A stretch of DNA of 64,000 nt, from assembly GCA_947631955.1 (NCBI GenBank), contig CANRNJ010000006.1, positions 121,970-185,969 of the forward strand. The letters run 5' to 3'. This document shows positions 27,074-36,143 of this stretch, in pieces. Within the stretch, counting starts at the first letter, position 1. Every line of letters starts with the position of its first letter. Under the pieces are notes generated by a model. The model was not told the origin of the DNA and did no database searches. It saw nothing but the letters and a program-made list of their open reading frames with translations. The DNA comes from an uncultured Lachnospiraceae bacterium (GTDB lineage: Bacteria; Bacillota; Clostridia; Lachnospirales; Lachnospiraceae). Made by a program: the position numbers and the translations under genes.

Positions 27074-28075
27074 TCATGCCAGCTGCGCCTGTACCGCCGT
27101 AAGCGCCACGACTCCCACAATATCTTCCCATGAACATCCTCTGGAAAGATCGTTTACCGGCTTGGCGATACCCTGAAGCATCGGGCCGTACGCCTCCGCC
27201 TTTCCAAGACGCTGCACCAGTTTATAACCGATATTGCCGCAGTCCAGATTCGGAAAAATAAGCACGTTGGCCTTGCCTGCCACCTCGCTGCCCGGCGCTT
27301 TGGATTTGGCCACCTGAGGGACCAGCGCCGCATCCGACTGCAGCTCCCCGTCGATGCACAGATGCGGGTACTGCTCATGGGCGATACGGGTCGCTTCCAC
27401 CATTTTGTCCACCAGCGGATGCTTGGCGCTGCCTTTGGTTGAGTGGGAAAGCATCGCGATGATCGGCTTGGCTCCGACAAGGCTCTTGAAACTCTTGGCG
27501 GACGTGTCCGCGATGGCCGCCAGTTCCTCCGCCGTCGGATCCTGATTCAGCCCGCAGTCGGCAAACAGGAAAGTCCCGTTCTCACCGTACTCGCAATTCG
27601 GGACATCCAGAATAAAGAATCCCGACACAAGCTTCACTCCGGGTGCGGTCTTTAATATCTGCAGCGCCGGGCGCAGCGTATCCGCCGTCGCATGACATGC
27701 TCCTGCGACCATGCCGTCGGCGTCGTTCGCCTTCACCATGATCACGCCGAAAGTCAGATAATCGCTTAACAGGATCTCTCTCGCTTTTTCGGGGGTCATT
27801 CCCTTGTTTTTTCTGGTTTCATACAACAGATCGACGTATTCGTCCAGTTTGTCCGTTTTTTCGGGATCGATGATCTTGACGCCGTCCAGTTCCACTTCCA
27901 GCCAACCTGCTCCGTCCATGATCTTCTCCTCGTTGCCGACCATAATGATATCGGCGATCCCTTCTTTCAGAATATGTGACGCCGCGATCAGCGTTCTCTT
28001 ATCGTTCGTTTCCGGAAGAACGATCGTTTTCTTATCGCTGCGCGCTTTTTCTTTCATCAGATCGATATAAGACAT
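27074..28075 (-). CDS. pta: Phosphate acetyltransferase
   Basis: Converts acetyl-CoA and phosphate to acetyl phosphate in acetate fermentation. 333 residues from the ATG at 28075, which has AGGAGGAG upstream. Short catalytic-type Pta without the N-terminal regulatory domain: 'MVAGACHATADTLRPALQ', 'FADCGLNQDPTAEELAAIA', 'MLSHSTKGSAKHPLVDKM' and 'LIFPNLDCGNIGYKLVQR' are family blocks. ackA is not adjacent; instead the divergent neighbour is tmcAL. Confidence 0.95.
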   Translation of the reverse strand: MSYIDLMKEKARSDKKTIVLPETNDKRTLIAASHILKEGIADIIMVGNEEKIMDGAGWLEVELDGVKIIDPEKTDKLDEYVDLLYETRKNKGMTPEKAREILLSDYLTFGVIMVKANDADGMVAGACHATADTLRPALQILKTAPGVKLVSGFFILDVPNCEYGENGTFLFADCGLNQDPTAEELAAIADTSAKSFKSLVGAKPIIAMLSHSTKGSAKHPLVDKMVEATRIAHEQYPHLCIDGELQSDAALVPQVAKSKAPGSEVAGKANVLIFPNLDCGNIGYKLVQRLGKAEAYGPMLQGIAKPVNDLSRGCSWEDIVGVVALTAVQAQLA

Positions 28076-28128
28076 ACTGTTACTCCTCCTGAATCCATTA
28101 GACTTAGTCATAAAGACCGTATATGAGG

Positions 28129-28157
28129 ATTATACAAAAATCAGTGCGGTCATACAA
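28129..28157 (-). promoter_or_regulatory. pta promoter
   Basis: TATAAT at 28129-28134 with a weak TTGTAT -35 (28152-28157) 17 bases away, minus strand, about 54 bases before pta. Confidence 0.6.
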
Positions 28158-28244
28158 GAGATAATCTGACGGAATCGTCCGGACCCGCACAGAATTTTCT
28201 TTTTGGATTTTTTTGTAAAATCCTGCATACAAACCGTTTGTTTT

Positions 28245-28253
28245 ATGCTAAAA
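28245..28253 (+). promoter_or_regulatory. Extended -10 promoter of tmcAL
   Basis: TGCTAAAAT, an extended -10 element, 58 bases before the tmcAL ATG on the plus strand. No convincing -35. Confidence 0.45.
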
Positions 28254-28311
28254 TAAATTAACTTATTTCGGAAGATTTTTTCGTCCGTCCGACAAAGGAG
28301 ATCCGGCGCCT

Positions 28312-29550
28312 ATGAAAACAGTGGGAATCGTTGCAGAATACAATCCGTTCCATAACGGCCATGCGCACCATATCGCCGAGGCGAAACGAATGACCGGAGC
28401 AGACCGGTGTATCGTCGTCTTGAGCGGTGATTTTGTGCAGAGGGGCGCCCCCGCTGTCATGGACAAATTTGCGCGGACCCGGTCCGCTCTCTTAAACGGC
28501 GCGGATCTCGTACTGGAACTTCCGGTTTATTATGCGACGGGAGGGGCCGAATATTTCGCCGCCGGCGCCGTTGCGCTTCTGGATAAACTCGGCGTCACGG
28601 ACGCCCTCTGCTTCGGAAGTGAATGTGGCGATATCCGGATACTGTCCGATCTGGCCAAAGCGCTCTCCGACGAGCCGCCCAAGTTCAAACAGGAATTGAA
28701 ACGGCAGATGCGGTCCGGTCTGACCTATCCGCAGGCAAGGAACCTTGCGCTGGCCGCGGCTTTTCCCCATCTGACCGAGCATCTTTTTACCGTTCAGTCC
28801 CCCAACAATATTCTGGGGATAGAATACATCAAGGCTGTCCTGAAACGCCAAAGCCGTATACAGCCGTATACGCTCGCCCGTTCGGGAGCCGGTCATCACT
28901 CCGCCGGTTTTGATCCGGTCTACAGTTCGGCGCTTGCCATCCGGGAGTCGATCAGCCAGAAGGCGGATATCCGATATGTGGAAGAACAGGTCCCTTCTTC
29001 CGTCTATGAACTGATGCAGGAAGCTTACGGCCGCACGTTCCCGATCCTGCCAGATGATCTTTCCTCCCTGATCCCGTACAAGCTCCTGTTGGAGCGGGAA
29101 CAGGGCTATACGGATTATCTTGGGATCGACAAGTCCTTCTCCGACAGGCTGTCCAACATGCTGCCCTCCTATACTGACTTTCCGTCATTCTGCGACGAAC
29201 TGAAGACTAAGAACATGACCTTCACACGGGTTTCCAGAAATCTTCTCCACATCCTGCTGGATATCCGCCAGAGGGACATGGATGCTTTCCAGAAGGACGA
29301 CTACATTTATTACGCCCGGATACTGGGCTTCAAAAAAGAAGCCGAACCGCTGCTTGGCGCCATCAAAGAGCGCTCTGCGGTCCCGCTTCTTTCCAAACTT
29401 GCCGACGCGGCCGACGTGATCGGACAGAAAAACGGTTTGAAACTGCTTGCCGCCGACATACGTTCCGGCAGCATCTACTCCCTGCTTGTCCAGCAAAAAT
29501 TCGGCGGACATATTCAAAACGAATACCAGAAGCAGATTGTTGTTATGTAA
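28312..29550 (+). CDS. tmcAL: tRNA(Met) cytidine acetate ligase TmcAL
   Basis: 412 residues. The N-terminal nucleotidyltransferase fold has 'GIVAEYNPFHNGHAHHI' (HxGH motif) and 'VLSGDFVQRGAPAVMDKFART'. The Bacillus homologue (YlbM) uses acetate and ATP to form ac4C at the wobble base of elongator tRNA-Met. GGAGAT lies upstream of the ATG. It is plus-strand, divergent from pta, so an acetate-using tRNA enzyme sits beside an acetate-producing one. Confidence 0.93.
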   Translation: MKTVGIVAEYNPFHNGHAHHIAEAKRMTGADRCIVVLSGDFVQRGAPAVMDKFARTRSALLNGADLVLELPVYYATGGAEYFAAGAVALLDKLGVTDALCFGSECGDIRILSDLAKALSDEPPKFKQELKRQMRSGLTYPQARNLALAAAFPHLTEHLFTVQSPNNILGIEYIKAVLKRQSRIQPYTLARSGAGHHSAGFDPVYSSALAIRESISQKADIRYVEEQVPSSVYELMQEAYGRTFPILPDDLSSLIPYKLLLEREQGYTDYLGIDKSFSDRLSNMLPSYTDFPSFCDELKTKNMTFTRVSRNLLHILLDIRQRDMDAFQKDDYIYYARILGFKKEAEPLLGAIKERSAVPLLSKLADAADVIGQKNGLKLLAADIRSGSIYSLLVQQKFGGHIQNEYQKQIVVM

Positions 29551-29565
29551 ACTGCCGCAGGTTTT

Positions 29566-31764
29566 TTACGCTTCTTCCAACAGTTCAAAAGGCAGCCATG
29601 TCAGTATCTTTTCGCTCAGTTCCTTAAAATTGATGGGCTTGGCGATAAAATCATTCATGCCCTCTTCCATGAACATCTCCTTGACGCCGCTGATGGCGTT
29701 GGCCGTCAGGGCTATGATCGGCACGTTCTTGTAATAATCTCCATCCATGGAGCGGATGATGTGGGTGGTTTCCACGCCGTCCATATCCGGCATCATATGA
29801 TCCATAAAGATCAAATGATATTGTTTCTTTCCGACCATCTCTATGGCCTCTTCTCCGCTCTTGGCGCTGTCGATCTGCATACCGAAAGGTTTCATCAGCC
29901 CCATCGCCACTTTCCGGTTTACCAGATTATCATCCACGATCAGCACTCTGGCGTTGGGCGCCTTGTAGTTCTCATAATCATGTTTCTGCTGCGCGGTCCT
30001 CACCTGCTTTTTGTCCAGATCCAGTTCTCCGCACGGCGATTCATCCGTCACCTTCTGCGGCACCTCAAAATAGAAGTTGCTGCCCTCGCGGTAGACGCTT
30101 TCCACATGGATCTCGCCGCCCATAAGGTGGAGAAGCTGTCTGGATATGGCAAGGCCAAGACCGCTGCCTTCCTTTTTCCGGTTCCGGAACGTGTCGGACT
30201 GTTCAAAAGAGTTAAAGATCCGCTGGATATCCTCCGATCTGATACCGATCCCCGTATCTTTCACGGAAGCTTTGAACAGGATATCCTCCTCCCTGCGCTC
30301 GTATCCGATCGTCAGGCTTATGCTTCCCTGCTCCGTAAATTTGACCGCATTGTTCACCAGATTGATCAATACCTGCTTGATGCGGATCTCGTCGCCGTAC
30401 AGCCGTTTCGGCATCGCCGGATCGAGATCGATCTTAAGGATCAGATCGTTTTCCTCCACCTTGCCCGAAATGATATGATACACATCCTGTATGAGCGTCA
30501 TAACATCATAGTCGGCCTCCACGATCTCCATCTTACCCGATTCCATCTTGGAGAAATCCAAGATATCATTGATGATCGTGATCAAGGACATGCTGGCCGT
30601 CTTGATCTGCTCAATGGCATCCCTCTGCTGATCGTCAAGCGGCCCGCGCAGCGCGATCTCCGTCATGCCCAGTATCGCGTTCATAGGTGTCCTGATCTCA
30701 TGGCTCATATTGGCAAGAAAGGCGGATTTTACATGGGACGCGTTTTCCGCTTTTTCTTTGAGTTCCCGCATCAGTCTGGCCTGCTCCATCATATCGGACA
30801 CATCGATAACGGATATCATGTAACCGCGCACCTGGATATCGTCCCGCACTTCCGACGTCCGGATCTCATAAGTCTTATCCTGAAGTTCGATCACGGTGCC
30901 GCTCTGTTCATATATGGCCCTTATCTCCGAAGCTTCGATCTTTCCTTCTCCCAGTTTCATATCCGGGAAAAGTTCGCACGCGGCGGAATTTGCATAGAGG
31001 AACTTCATCTGCTCGTCCGAAACGATGATGGCCTCGTCCATGCTCTCTATCACTCTTTCCTTCGCATACTGCACCGTGTCAAACAGGCCGTACCGGTTGA
31101 CGGCGACAAACAAAAAGCAGACGGAAAACAGGATGCCGAGGGGTGTGGTGTCGAATCCGCCGGTCGCGCCGCTCAGATACAACAAAAGCAGCAGGAAAGG
31201 CATAATACCGGCCATGACCAAAAGGATCTGAATGGTCCTCGTACCGGTCCGCGGCTGCCGGTAGGCAGGATTGATACAGACATACAGATACAGGATCATT
31301 TCCACCAGACAGAACGCCATATAGAAATAATAGAGAGGCGCTTTGCCGAGTATGAGGATATTGCCGTTGTTCGTTGCCATGATCTCATAAGAAGTATAAT
31401 AAAGATTATGGTAATCGCATGTCATGATCACCATAAACATGAACAGGTTCGTGAGAAACAGGCCGAGCATCAGTTTACGGGGCCACCGGATCCTGTAATA
31501 GGACAGCACAAACAGAAGCGCCAGAAAATTGGCGAAGCATTTTCCGCAGTATTCCGTTTTGCCAAGCGCGATCATTTCCCGCATATCCTGCGCCATGATA
31601 AAAAGGCTGCGGGACACAAGCGCGATCAGACAGCAGATCATCGTCATGATCAGTCTGCTCTTATATTCGGAATCCCGTTGTCTAAGTATGGAGGCCAACA
31701 GAAAAAAACCTACCATAACTCCAAATACATGAATAATGAGCCATATCATCTGCATGGTCTGCAT
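29566..31764 (-). CDS. Hybrid histidine kinase with 7TM sensor, PAS, HisKA, HATPase and receiver
   Basis: 732 residues from the ATG at 31764, chosen because GGAG is eight bases upstream (and overlaps the plsC stop). Seven hydrophobic segments in residues 1-225 (7TM histidine-kinase N-domain), a PAS-like domain (about 230-330, 'MDEAIIVSDEQMKFLYANSAA'), HisKA with the phospho-His in 'FLANMSHEIRTPMNAILG' (about 357), HATPase 'NLVNNAVKFTEQG' … 'DTGIGI' … 'GSGLGLAIS', and a C-terminal receiver with Asp in 'LIFMDHMMPDMDG'. No DNA-binding output. The ligand is unknown. The upstream plsC/cls genes suggest a membrane-state link, but that is only inference. Confidence 0.92.
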   Translation of the reverse strand: MQTMQMIWLIIHVFGVMVGFFLLASILRQRDSEYKSRLIMTMICCLIALVSRSLFIMAQDMREMIALGKTEYCGKCFANFLALLFVLSYYRIRWPRKLMLGLFLTNLFMFMVIMTCDYHNLYYTSYEIMATNNGNILILGKAPLYYFYMAFCLVEMILYLYVCINPAYRQPRTGTRTIQILLVMAGIMPFLLLLLYLSGATGGFDTTPLGILFSVCFLFVAVNRYGLFDTVQYAKERVIESMDEAIIVSDEQMKFLYANSAACELFPDMKLGEGKIEASEIRAIYEQSGTVIELQDKTYEIRTSEVRDDIQVRGYMISVIDVSDMMEQARLMRELKEKAENASHVKSAFLANMSHEIRTPMNAILGMTEIALRGPLDDQQRDAIEQIKTASMSLITIINDILDFSKMESGKMEIVEADYDVMTLIQDVYHIISGKVEENDLILKIDLDPAMPKRLYGDEIRIKQVLINLVNNAVKFTEQGSISLTIGYERREEDILFKASVKDTGIGIRSEDIQRIFNSFEQSDTFRNRKKEGSGLGLAISRQLLHLMGGEIHVESVYREGSNFYFEVPQKVTDESPCGELDLDKKQVRTAQQKHDYENYKAPNARVLIVDDNLVNRKVAMGLMKPFGMQIDSAKSGEEAIEMVGKKQYHLIFMDHMMPDMDGVETTHIIRSMDGDYYKNVPIIALTANAISGVKEMFMEEGMNDFIAKPINFKELSEKILTWLPFELLEEA

Positions 31765-31775
31765 AATCATTTCTC

Positions 31776-32492
31776 CTATTGCTGCCGCCGTGTAACTTTC
31801 TCAATGTGTTCCCGGATGCGCTCATGCACCATATCGGACACTTCCCTCGTGCTCATGCCCTTGTATTGTTCGTAAGGGATGTACGGAAGATAGTGCACCT
31901 GCGTAGTGACCGGTTTAAGCGACCACTCCTCGAACACCTTGTAGGAATCTATGAGCACCACTGGCACGATCGGGGCTTTCGCCTTCATCGCGCTTTTGAA
32001 GGCGCCGGGTTTAAACTCTCTCACCTCGTTATGGTTGTGGTAATATCCGCCCTCCGGAAATATGATGTAACGCCGTCCGGCGGCGACTTCCTCCGCCACC
32101 TCGGATATGATCCTCACCGACTGTTTCAGGTCGTTTTTGACCATCCGTTTCCCGTGCAGCATATCCACGAACTGCGTCGTCAGTATCACATGGGACTTGG
32201 CGTCGTCTATCACGACGGAACACGGTTTGTCATGCGTCGCGATGATCCCCAGCGCGTCGTATTTCCCTTGATGGTTCGGGAACATCACATATCCGCCTTC
32301 TTTCGGCAGATTCTCCGTTCCGTATGCGATCGTTGAAATATGGCCCGACCGGTTCATACGCCTGACCGTCAGGCGGGCGTAAGCGTACCGCTTTTCTTCC
32401 GTTATCTTTTTGCTTTTTGCTTTATAGGACATCCTTGGGATCATATAGATCCGCGGCAGATTACACACAATGACCTGTATAAAACGTAACAT
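31776..32492 (-). CDS. plsC: 1-acylglycerol-3-phosphate acyltransferase
   Basis: 238 residues, PlsC/LPLAT fold. Acyltransferase motif I appears as 'MFPNHQGKYDALGII' (NHQxxxD instead of the usual NHxxxxD with H-D in the same spacing) and motif III as 'YIIFPEGGYYHNHNEV' (FPEG). Expected to acylate lysophosphatidate to phosphatidate. GGAGAGG precedes the ATG. The gene is 65 bases after cls and 11 before the histidine kinase. Confidence 0.85.
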   Translation of the reverse strand: MLRFIQVIVCNLPRIYMIPRMSYKAKSKKITEEKRYAYARLTVRRMNRSGHISTIAYGTENLPKEGGYVMFPNHQGKYDALGIIATHDKPCSVVIDDAKSHVILTTQFVDMLHGKRMVKNDLKQSVRIISEVAEEVAAGRRYIIFPEGGYYHNHNEVREFKPGAFKSAMKAKAPIVPVVLIDSYKVFEEWSLKPVTTQVHYLPYIPYEQYKGMSTREVSDMVHERIREHIEKVTRRQQ

Positions 32493-32557
32493 ACCTCTCC
32501 ATTACTCCCTGTCTGCCGCCATAACAGACTGCCGCTGCTGACAGCCCGCCTGTGATC

Positions 32558-34090
32558 TTACAGCAGCGGTGAAAACAATTTTAAGATTGGCCCGATCACA
32601 TTGGCCTTTACAAATTTCTTATTGCACCACTCGATCGAAATACGCTCCGATATTTCAAACGTTTCTTCCATATCCCGGCGGATCTGGGCGATCGCGTCTA
32701 CATGATACATAAAAACGCCGCACTCAAAATGGTGGTAAAAACTCCGATAATCAAAGTTGACCGTTCCGACCGTAGCGGTCTCATCGTCGCAGAGCACACA
32801 CTTTGAATGAATGAACCCCGGCGTATACTGATAGATCTTGACCCCCGCCTCGATCAGATTCTTATAACCGGACTGGGTCAGCCAGTATATCGTCTTCTTG
32901 TCCGGGACGCCGGGCGTAACGATGCGCACGTCCACGCCGCGCTTCGCCGCCAGTTTTAACGCCGTATACATCTCGTTGTCCGTTATCAGATACGGCGTAA
33001 AGATATACACATACCGCTGCGCGCTGCCGATCATGTTCAGATAGACGTTTTCCCCCACCAGTTCGTTGTCCAGAGGGGAATCCATATAGGGCTGCACATA
33101 ACCGTTTTCTTTTTGCGGCGCCTCGAACCGGTAACGGTATCCGGTATAATCGTCGTCCGTGTGCCGGGACATGTTCCACATCTGCAGGAACATCACCGTA
33201 AAGTTCCATACCGCCTCGCCCTCGATGCGGATACCTGCGTCCTTCCAGTGGTCGCCGTGCGGATGGATATAATTGATATACTCGTCGGCCATGTTGATGC
33301 CGCCGGTGTAACCGATCTTTCCGTCGATCACGACGATCTTGCGGTGATCTCTGTTGTTGAGGATCAGCGCCATGAACGGAATGATCCGGTTGAAAGCGAT
33401 GCACTTGATCCCTTTGCGCTCTATCTGCTCATAGTATTTCTTGGGAAGGACAAACACGCTCCCCACATCGTCGTAGATCAGCCGGACTTCCACGCCCTCC
33501 CGCGCTTTCCGCTCCAGTACCTCAAGCACCGTGTTCCACATCGTGCCTTCGCCTAAGATAAAATATTCCAGGAAGATAAAATGCTCGGCCTGCTCCAGAT
33601 CCGCAAGCAGCCGTTTCCAATAGAGAAGCCCGTCCGGGAAATACAGGGTGGACGAGCGGTCCCACACAGGCATACCCGAATAGTCCAACAGATATCGGCT
33701 CTGGTTGGCGACGCCCGCATCCGCTTCTTTTAACCGGTCCATGACCGTCTGGTCCTGTTTCAGCTGCTTAGCGACCAGTTCATCCGTTCTCTCCTGTCCT
33801 TCGCGCAGCCTGCCGGGGATAAACGCATGTCCGAAGAAAAGATACAGGATGCCCCCGAACAGAGGAAACATCAATATCGGAACGACCCATGCCAGTTTGA
33901 CCGTGGGATTGTTGGCCCGCAGGATGATCGAAATGACAGCCCCTAAGCTGATCAACCGCAGCACAAAGGCGATCGCCACATAATAATTGCTCCACCGGAA
34001 TATTTCCAACAGGAAAAATCCAATCTGTAAAATTACGAGCAGCGCCGTGATCACTACCCGGTTCAATGCAAAATGAAGTATCTTTCTCAT
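32558..34090 (-). CDS. cls: Cardiolipin synthase
   Basis: 510 residues with two N-terminal membrane segments (about 10-60) and two phospholipase D HKD motifs: 'NNRDHRKIVVIDGKIGYTGG' (about 248-260) and 'FIHSKCVLCDDETATVGT' (about 430-445). Joins two phosphatidylglycerols into cardiolipin. Its ATG overlaps the stop of the SufB/D-like gene by four bases (ATGA), so it is translationally coupled to an iron-sulfur assembly gene. Confidence 0.94.
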   Translation of the reverse strand: MRKILHFALNRVVITALLVILQIGFFLLEIFRWSNYYVAIAFVLRLISLGAVISIILRANNPTVKLAWVVPILMFPLFGGILYLFFGHAFIPGRLREGQERTDELVAKQLKQDQTVMDRLKEADAGVANQSRYLLDYSGMPVWDRSSTLYFPDGLLYWKRLLADLEQAEHFIFLEYFILGEGTMWNTVLEVLERKAREGVEVRLIYDDVGSVFVLPKKYYEQIERKGIKCIAFNRIIPFMALILNNRDHRKIVVIDGKIGYTGGINMADEYINYIHPHGDHWKDAGIRIEGEAVWNFTVMFLQMWNMSRHTDDDYTGYRYRFEAPQKENGYVQPYMDSPLDNELVGENVYLNMIGSAQRYVYIFTPYLITDNEMYTALKLAAKRGVDVRIVTPGVPDKKTIYWLTQSGYKNLIEAGVKIYQYTPGFIHSKCVLCDDETATVGTVNFDYRSFYHHFECGVFMYHVDAIAQIRRDMEETFEISERISIEWCNKKFVKANVIGPILKLFSPLL

Positions 34091-35004
34091 TTTAAAAATC
34101 CGTTTACAATCTGTTCCTCTGCTTCTTTTTCAGTAAGTCCAAGTGTCATAAGTTTCATCAGCTGTTCACCGGCGATCTTCCCGATCGCCGCCTCATGGAT
34201 CAGGCTTGCGTCTATGTCGTTCGCCGTCAGTTCCGGTATGGCGCTGACATTGGCCTCATCCATAATGATCGCGTCACATTCACTGTGCCCGTGGCAGCTT
34301 GCATTGCCGATTATGCGGCTCCTAAACATCTGTCTGGAATGTTCTTTGGCCACAGACCGTGATACAAGACTGACGCCGGAATCCTCACCGTTCATATTCA
34401 CGGTAAAATCCGTTTCGGCAGACTGCCTGCCATGCGTCATGATCTTCTCCTTAATGACCAGCGACGCCCCGCGGCCGACCTCGGCCTTCGTCACCCGTCT
34501 GGTGGAATCGATCCCTTTGATCTGCACCGTTTCCATCTCCAGATAAGCCCCTTCCGCCAGATGTATCTCCGTGGTCGGGTTCATGACCCGCTCACCGCTT
34601 CCGTCGCCGCTTCCGTAATGCTTCTCCACATATCTCACTCTGGCGTTGCGCTCCACGAAAAATCTGTGTATGCCGGAATGTTCCGAGGTCTGCGATCCGC
34701 CGTTATGGATGCCGCAGCCCGCGATGATCGTCACATCGGCGTCTTCTCCCACATAGAAATCGTTGTACACGCTCTCTTTCAGCCCGCTCTGGCTGAGCAC
34801 CACCGGGATGTGGACGCTCTCGGATTTCGTTCCCGGTTTGATCCGGATATCGATCCCCGCCTTGTCTTCCTTGGTGACAATATCAATATTCGCCGTCGTA
34901 TTTCTTCCCGCCATCTGCCCGTTGGCACGGATATTATATGCACCTGCGGGTATCTCATGCAGTCCCGCCACCTGTTCAAGCAGATTCTGCTGTATCGCGT
35001 CCAT
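34087..35004 (-). CDS. Short SufB/SufD-like Fe-S scaffold protein
   Basis: 305 residues, a SufBD beta-helix core without the N-terminal part of SufB (about 465) or SufD (about 430). Family features include 'HSGIHRFFVERNARVRYVEKH', 'MNPTTEIHLAEGAYLEMETVQI' and near the end 'ANVSAIPELTANDIDASLIHEAAIGKI', the SufB region with the essential His and acidic residues. With SufC next door it forms a minimal two-component SUF system (SmsCB-like). No sufS, sufU or sufE is seen here. Confidence 0.88.
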   Translation of the reverse strand: MDAIQQNLLEQVAGLHEIPAGAYNIRANGQMAGRNTTANIDIVTKEDKAGIDIRIKPGTKSESVHIPVVLSQSGLKESVYNDFYVGEDADVTIIAGCGIHNGGSQTSEHSGIHRFFVERNARVRYVEKHYGSGDGSGERVMNPTTEIHLAEGAYLEMETVQIKGIDSTRRVTKAEVGRGASLVIKEKIMTHGRQSAETDFTVNMNGEDSGVSLVSRSVAKEHSRQMFRSRIIGNASCHGHSECDAIIMDEANVSAIPELTANDIDASLIHEAAIGKIAGEQLMKLMTLGLTEKEAEEQIVNGFLK

Positions 35005-35034
35005 CTACCCTATCACCTCTACTCTGTTTTCTGC

Positions 35035-35757
35035 TTACAGTTTATCCGTCAGCGTCCTGCAGGGCTGCCCATAGCCGAGAAGTTCCGGCATGATCTCTTC
35101 CTTGGTCCCCTCTTTCCGGATCCGTCCGTCGGACAACAGTATGATTCTGTCCGCTATATTAAGTATTCTCTCCTGATGCGATATGATAAGGATCGAGCCT
35201 TTGATCTCTTCATGCATCTTTTCAAAGACGCGGATCAGACTCTGAAAACTCCAAAGATCGATCCCCGCCTCAGGCTCGTCAAAAATAGACATCTTGGTCC
35301 CGCGGGCAATGATCATGGCGATCTCGATACGTTTCAGTTCACCGCCCGACAAAGACGCATTGACCTCGCGGTCGATATAATCTCTCGCGCACAGCCCGAC
35401 TTCGGAAAGTATCCCGCATATATCCGCCATGGTCGCGTCTTTCCCCGCCGCGATGGACAGCAGTTCCCGGACCGTGATCCCTTTGAACCGCACCGGCTGC
35501 TGAAAGGCATAACTGATCCCTTTTTTGGCGCGCTCCGTGACGGACAGTCCGGTAATGTCTTCCCCGTCGAGCAGTATCCGGCCCGACGTAGGCTGCAGTA
35601 TTCCGGCTATGATTTTGGCTAACGTTGATTTTCCGCTGCCGTTAGGTCCCGTGACCGCGATGAACCGGTCGTCCAGTACCAGATCGATATCATTCAGGAT
35701 CTCCACCTCACGGCTTTCATCCTCAGCCGAAAAGCATATCCCCTCTAATTCCAACAT
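35035..35757 (-). CDS. sufC: SufC-type ABC ATPase
   Basis: 240 residues: Walker A 'GPNGSGKSTLAKIIAG', signature 'LSGGELKRIEIAMI' and Walker B 'MSIFDEPEAGIDLW', where 'EAGID' is typical of SufC. Powers Fe-S cluster assembly on the SufB/D scaffold encoded 30 bases downstream. No membrane partner, as expected for SufC. Confidence 0.93.
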   Translation of the reverse strand: MLELEGICFSAEDESREVEILNDIDLVLDDRFIAVTGPNGSGKSTLAKIIAGILQPTSGRILLDGEDITGLSVTERAKKGISYAFQQPVRFKGITVRELLSIAAGKDATMADICGILSEVGLCARDYIDREVNASLSGGELKRIEIAMIIARGTKMSIFDEPEAGIDLWSFQSLIRVFEKMHEEIKGSILIISHQERILNIADRIILLSDGRIRKEGTKEEIMPELLGYGQPCRTLTDKL

Positions 35758-35771
35758 CCCGCTGCTGCTCC

Positions 35772-36020
35772 TTAATTATCCTGTTTTTTTACCAGATACG
35801 GTGCGATTGCCGCTTCCACCTCGGCAATTTTATCGTTCGTTTCGAGGATCCTGAATTCCACATGCTTGGACAGGTCCATAGAGAAGATGCCCATGATCGA
35901 TTTTGCATCGACCACATATCTTCCGGATACCAGATCAAAGTATCCGTCAAATCCCACTATCGCGGTGACAAACCCCTTCACCCTCTCGATAGAGTTCAGA
36001 TCCAATAGATAACTTTTCAT
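35772..36020 (-). CDS. HPr-like protein lacking the phosphorylatable histidine
   Basis: 82 residues with the HPr fold pattern: the central 'VVDAKSIMGIFSMDL' matches the 'VNLKSIMGVMSLG' block of HPr, keeping the equivalent of regulatory Ser46 (Ser41 here). The His15 region ('GIHARPA' in HPr) is replaced by 'LNSIERV', with no histidine before residue 53. So it cannot act as a PTS phosphocarrier through His15; a Crh-like regulatory role via Ser41 is possible. It precedes sufC by 14 bases. GAGGTATGTACA lies before the ATG. Confidence 0.75.
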   Translation of the reverse strand: MKSYLLDLNSIERVKGFVTAIVGFDGYFDLVSGRYVVDAKSIMGIFSMDLSKHVEFRILETNDKIAEVEAAIAPYLVKKQDN

Positions 36021-36143
36021 TGTACATACCTCATTCCCTTGCTGTAATATAAAACCGCAGACGCCGCGCGTCTTACATTAGTATATAGTCAGACGGCCGT
36101 TTTTGCAACGGATTTTTGACTATACAGAGCAAACTGCGGGTTT

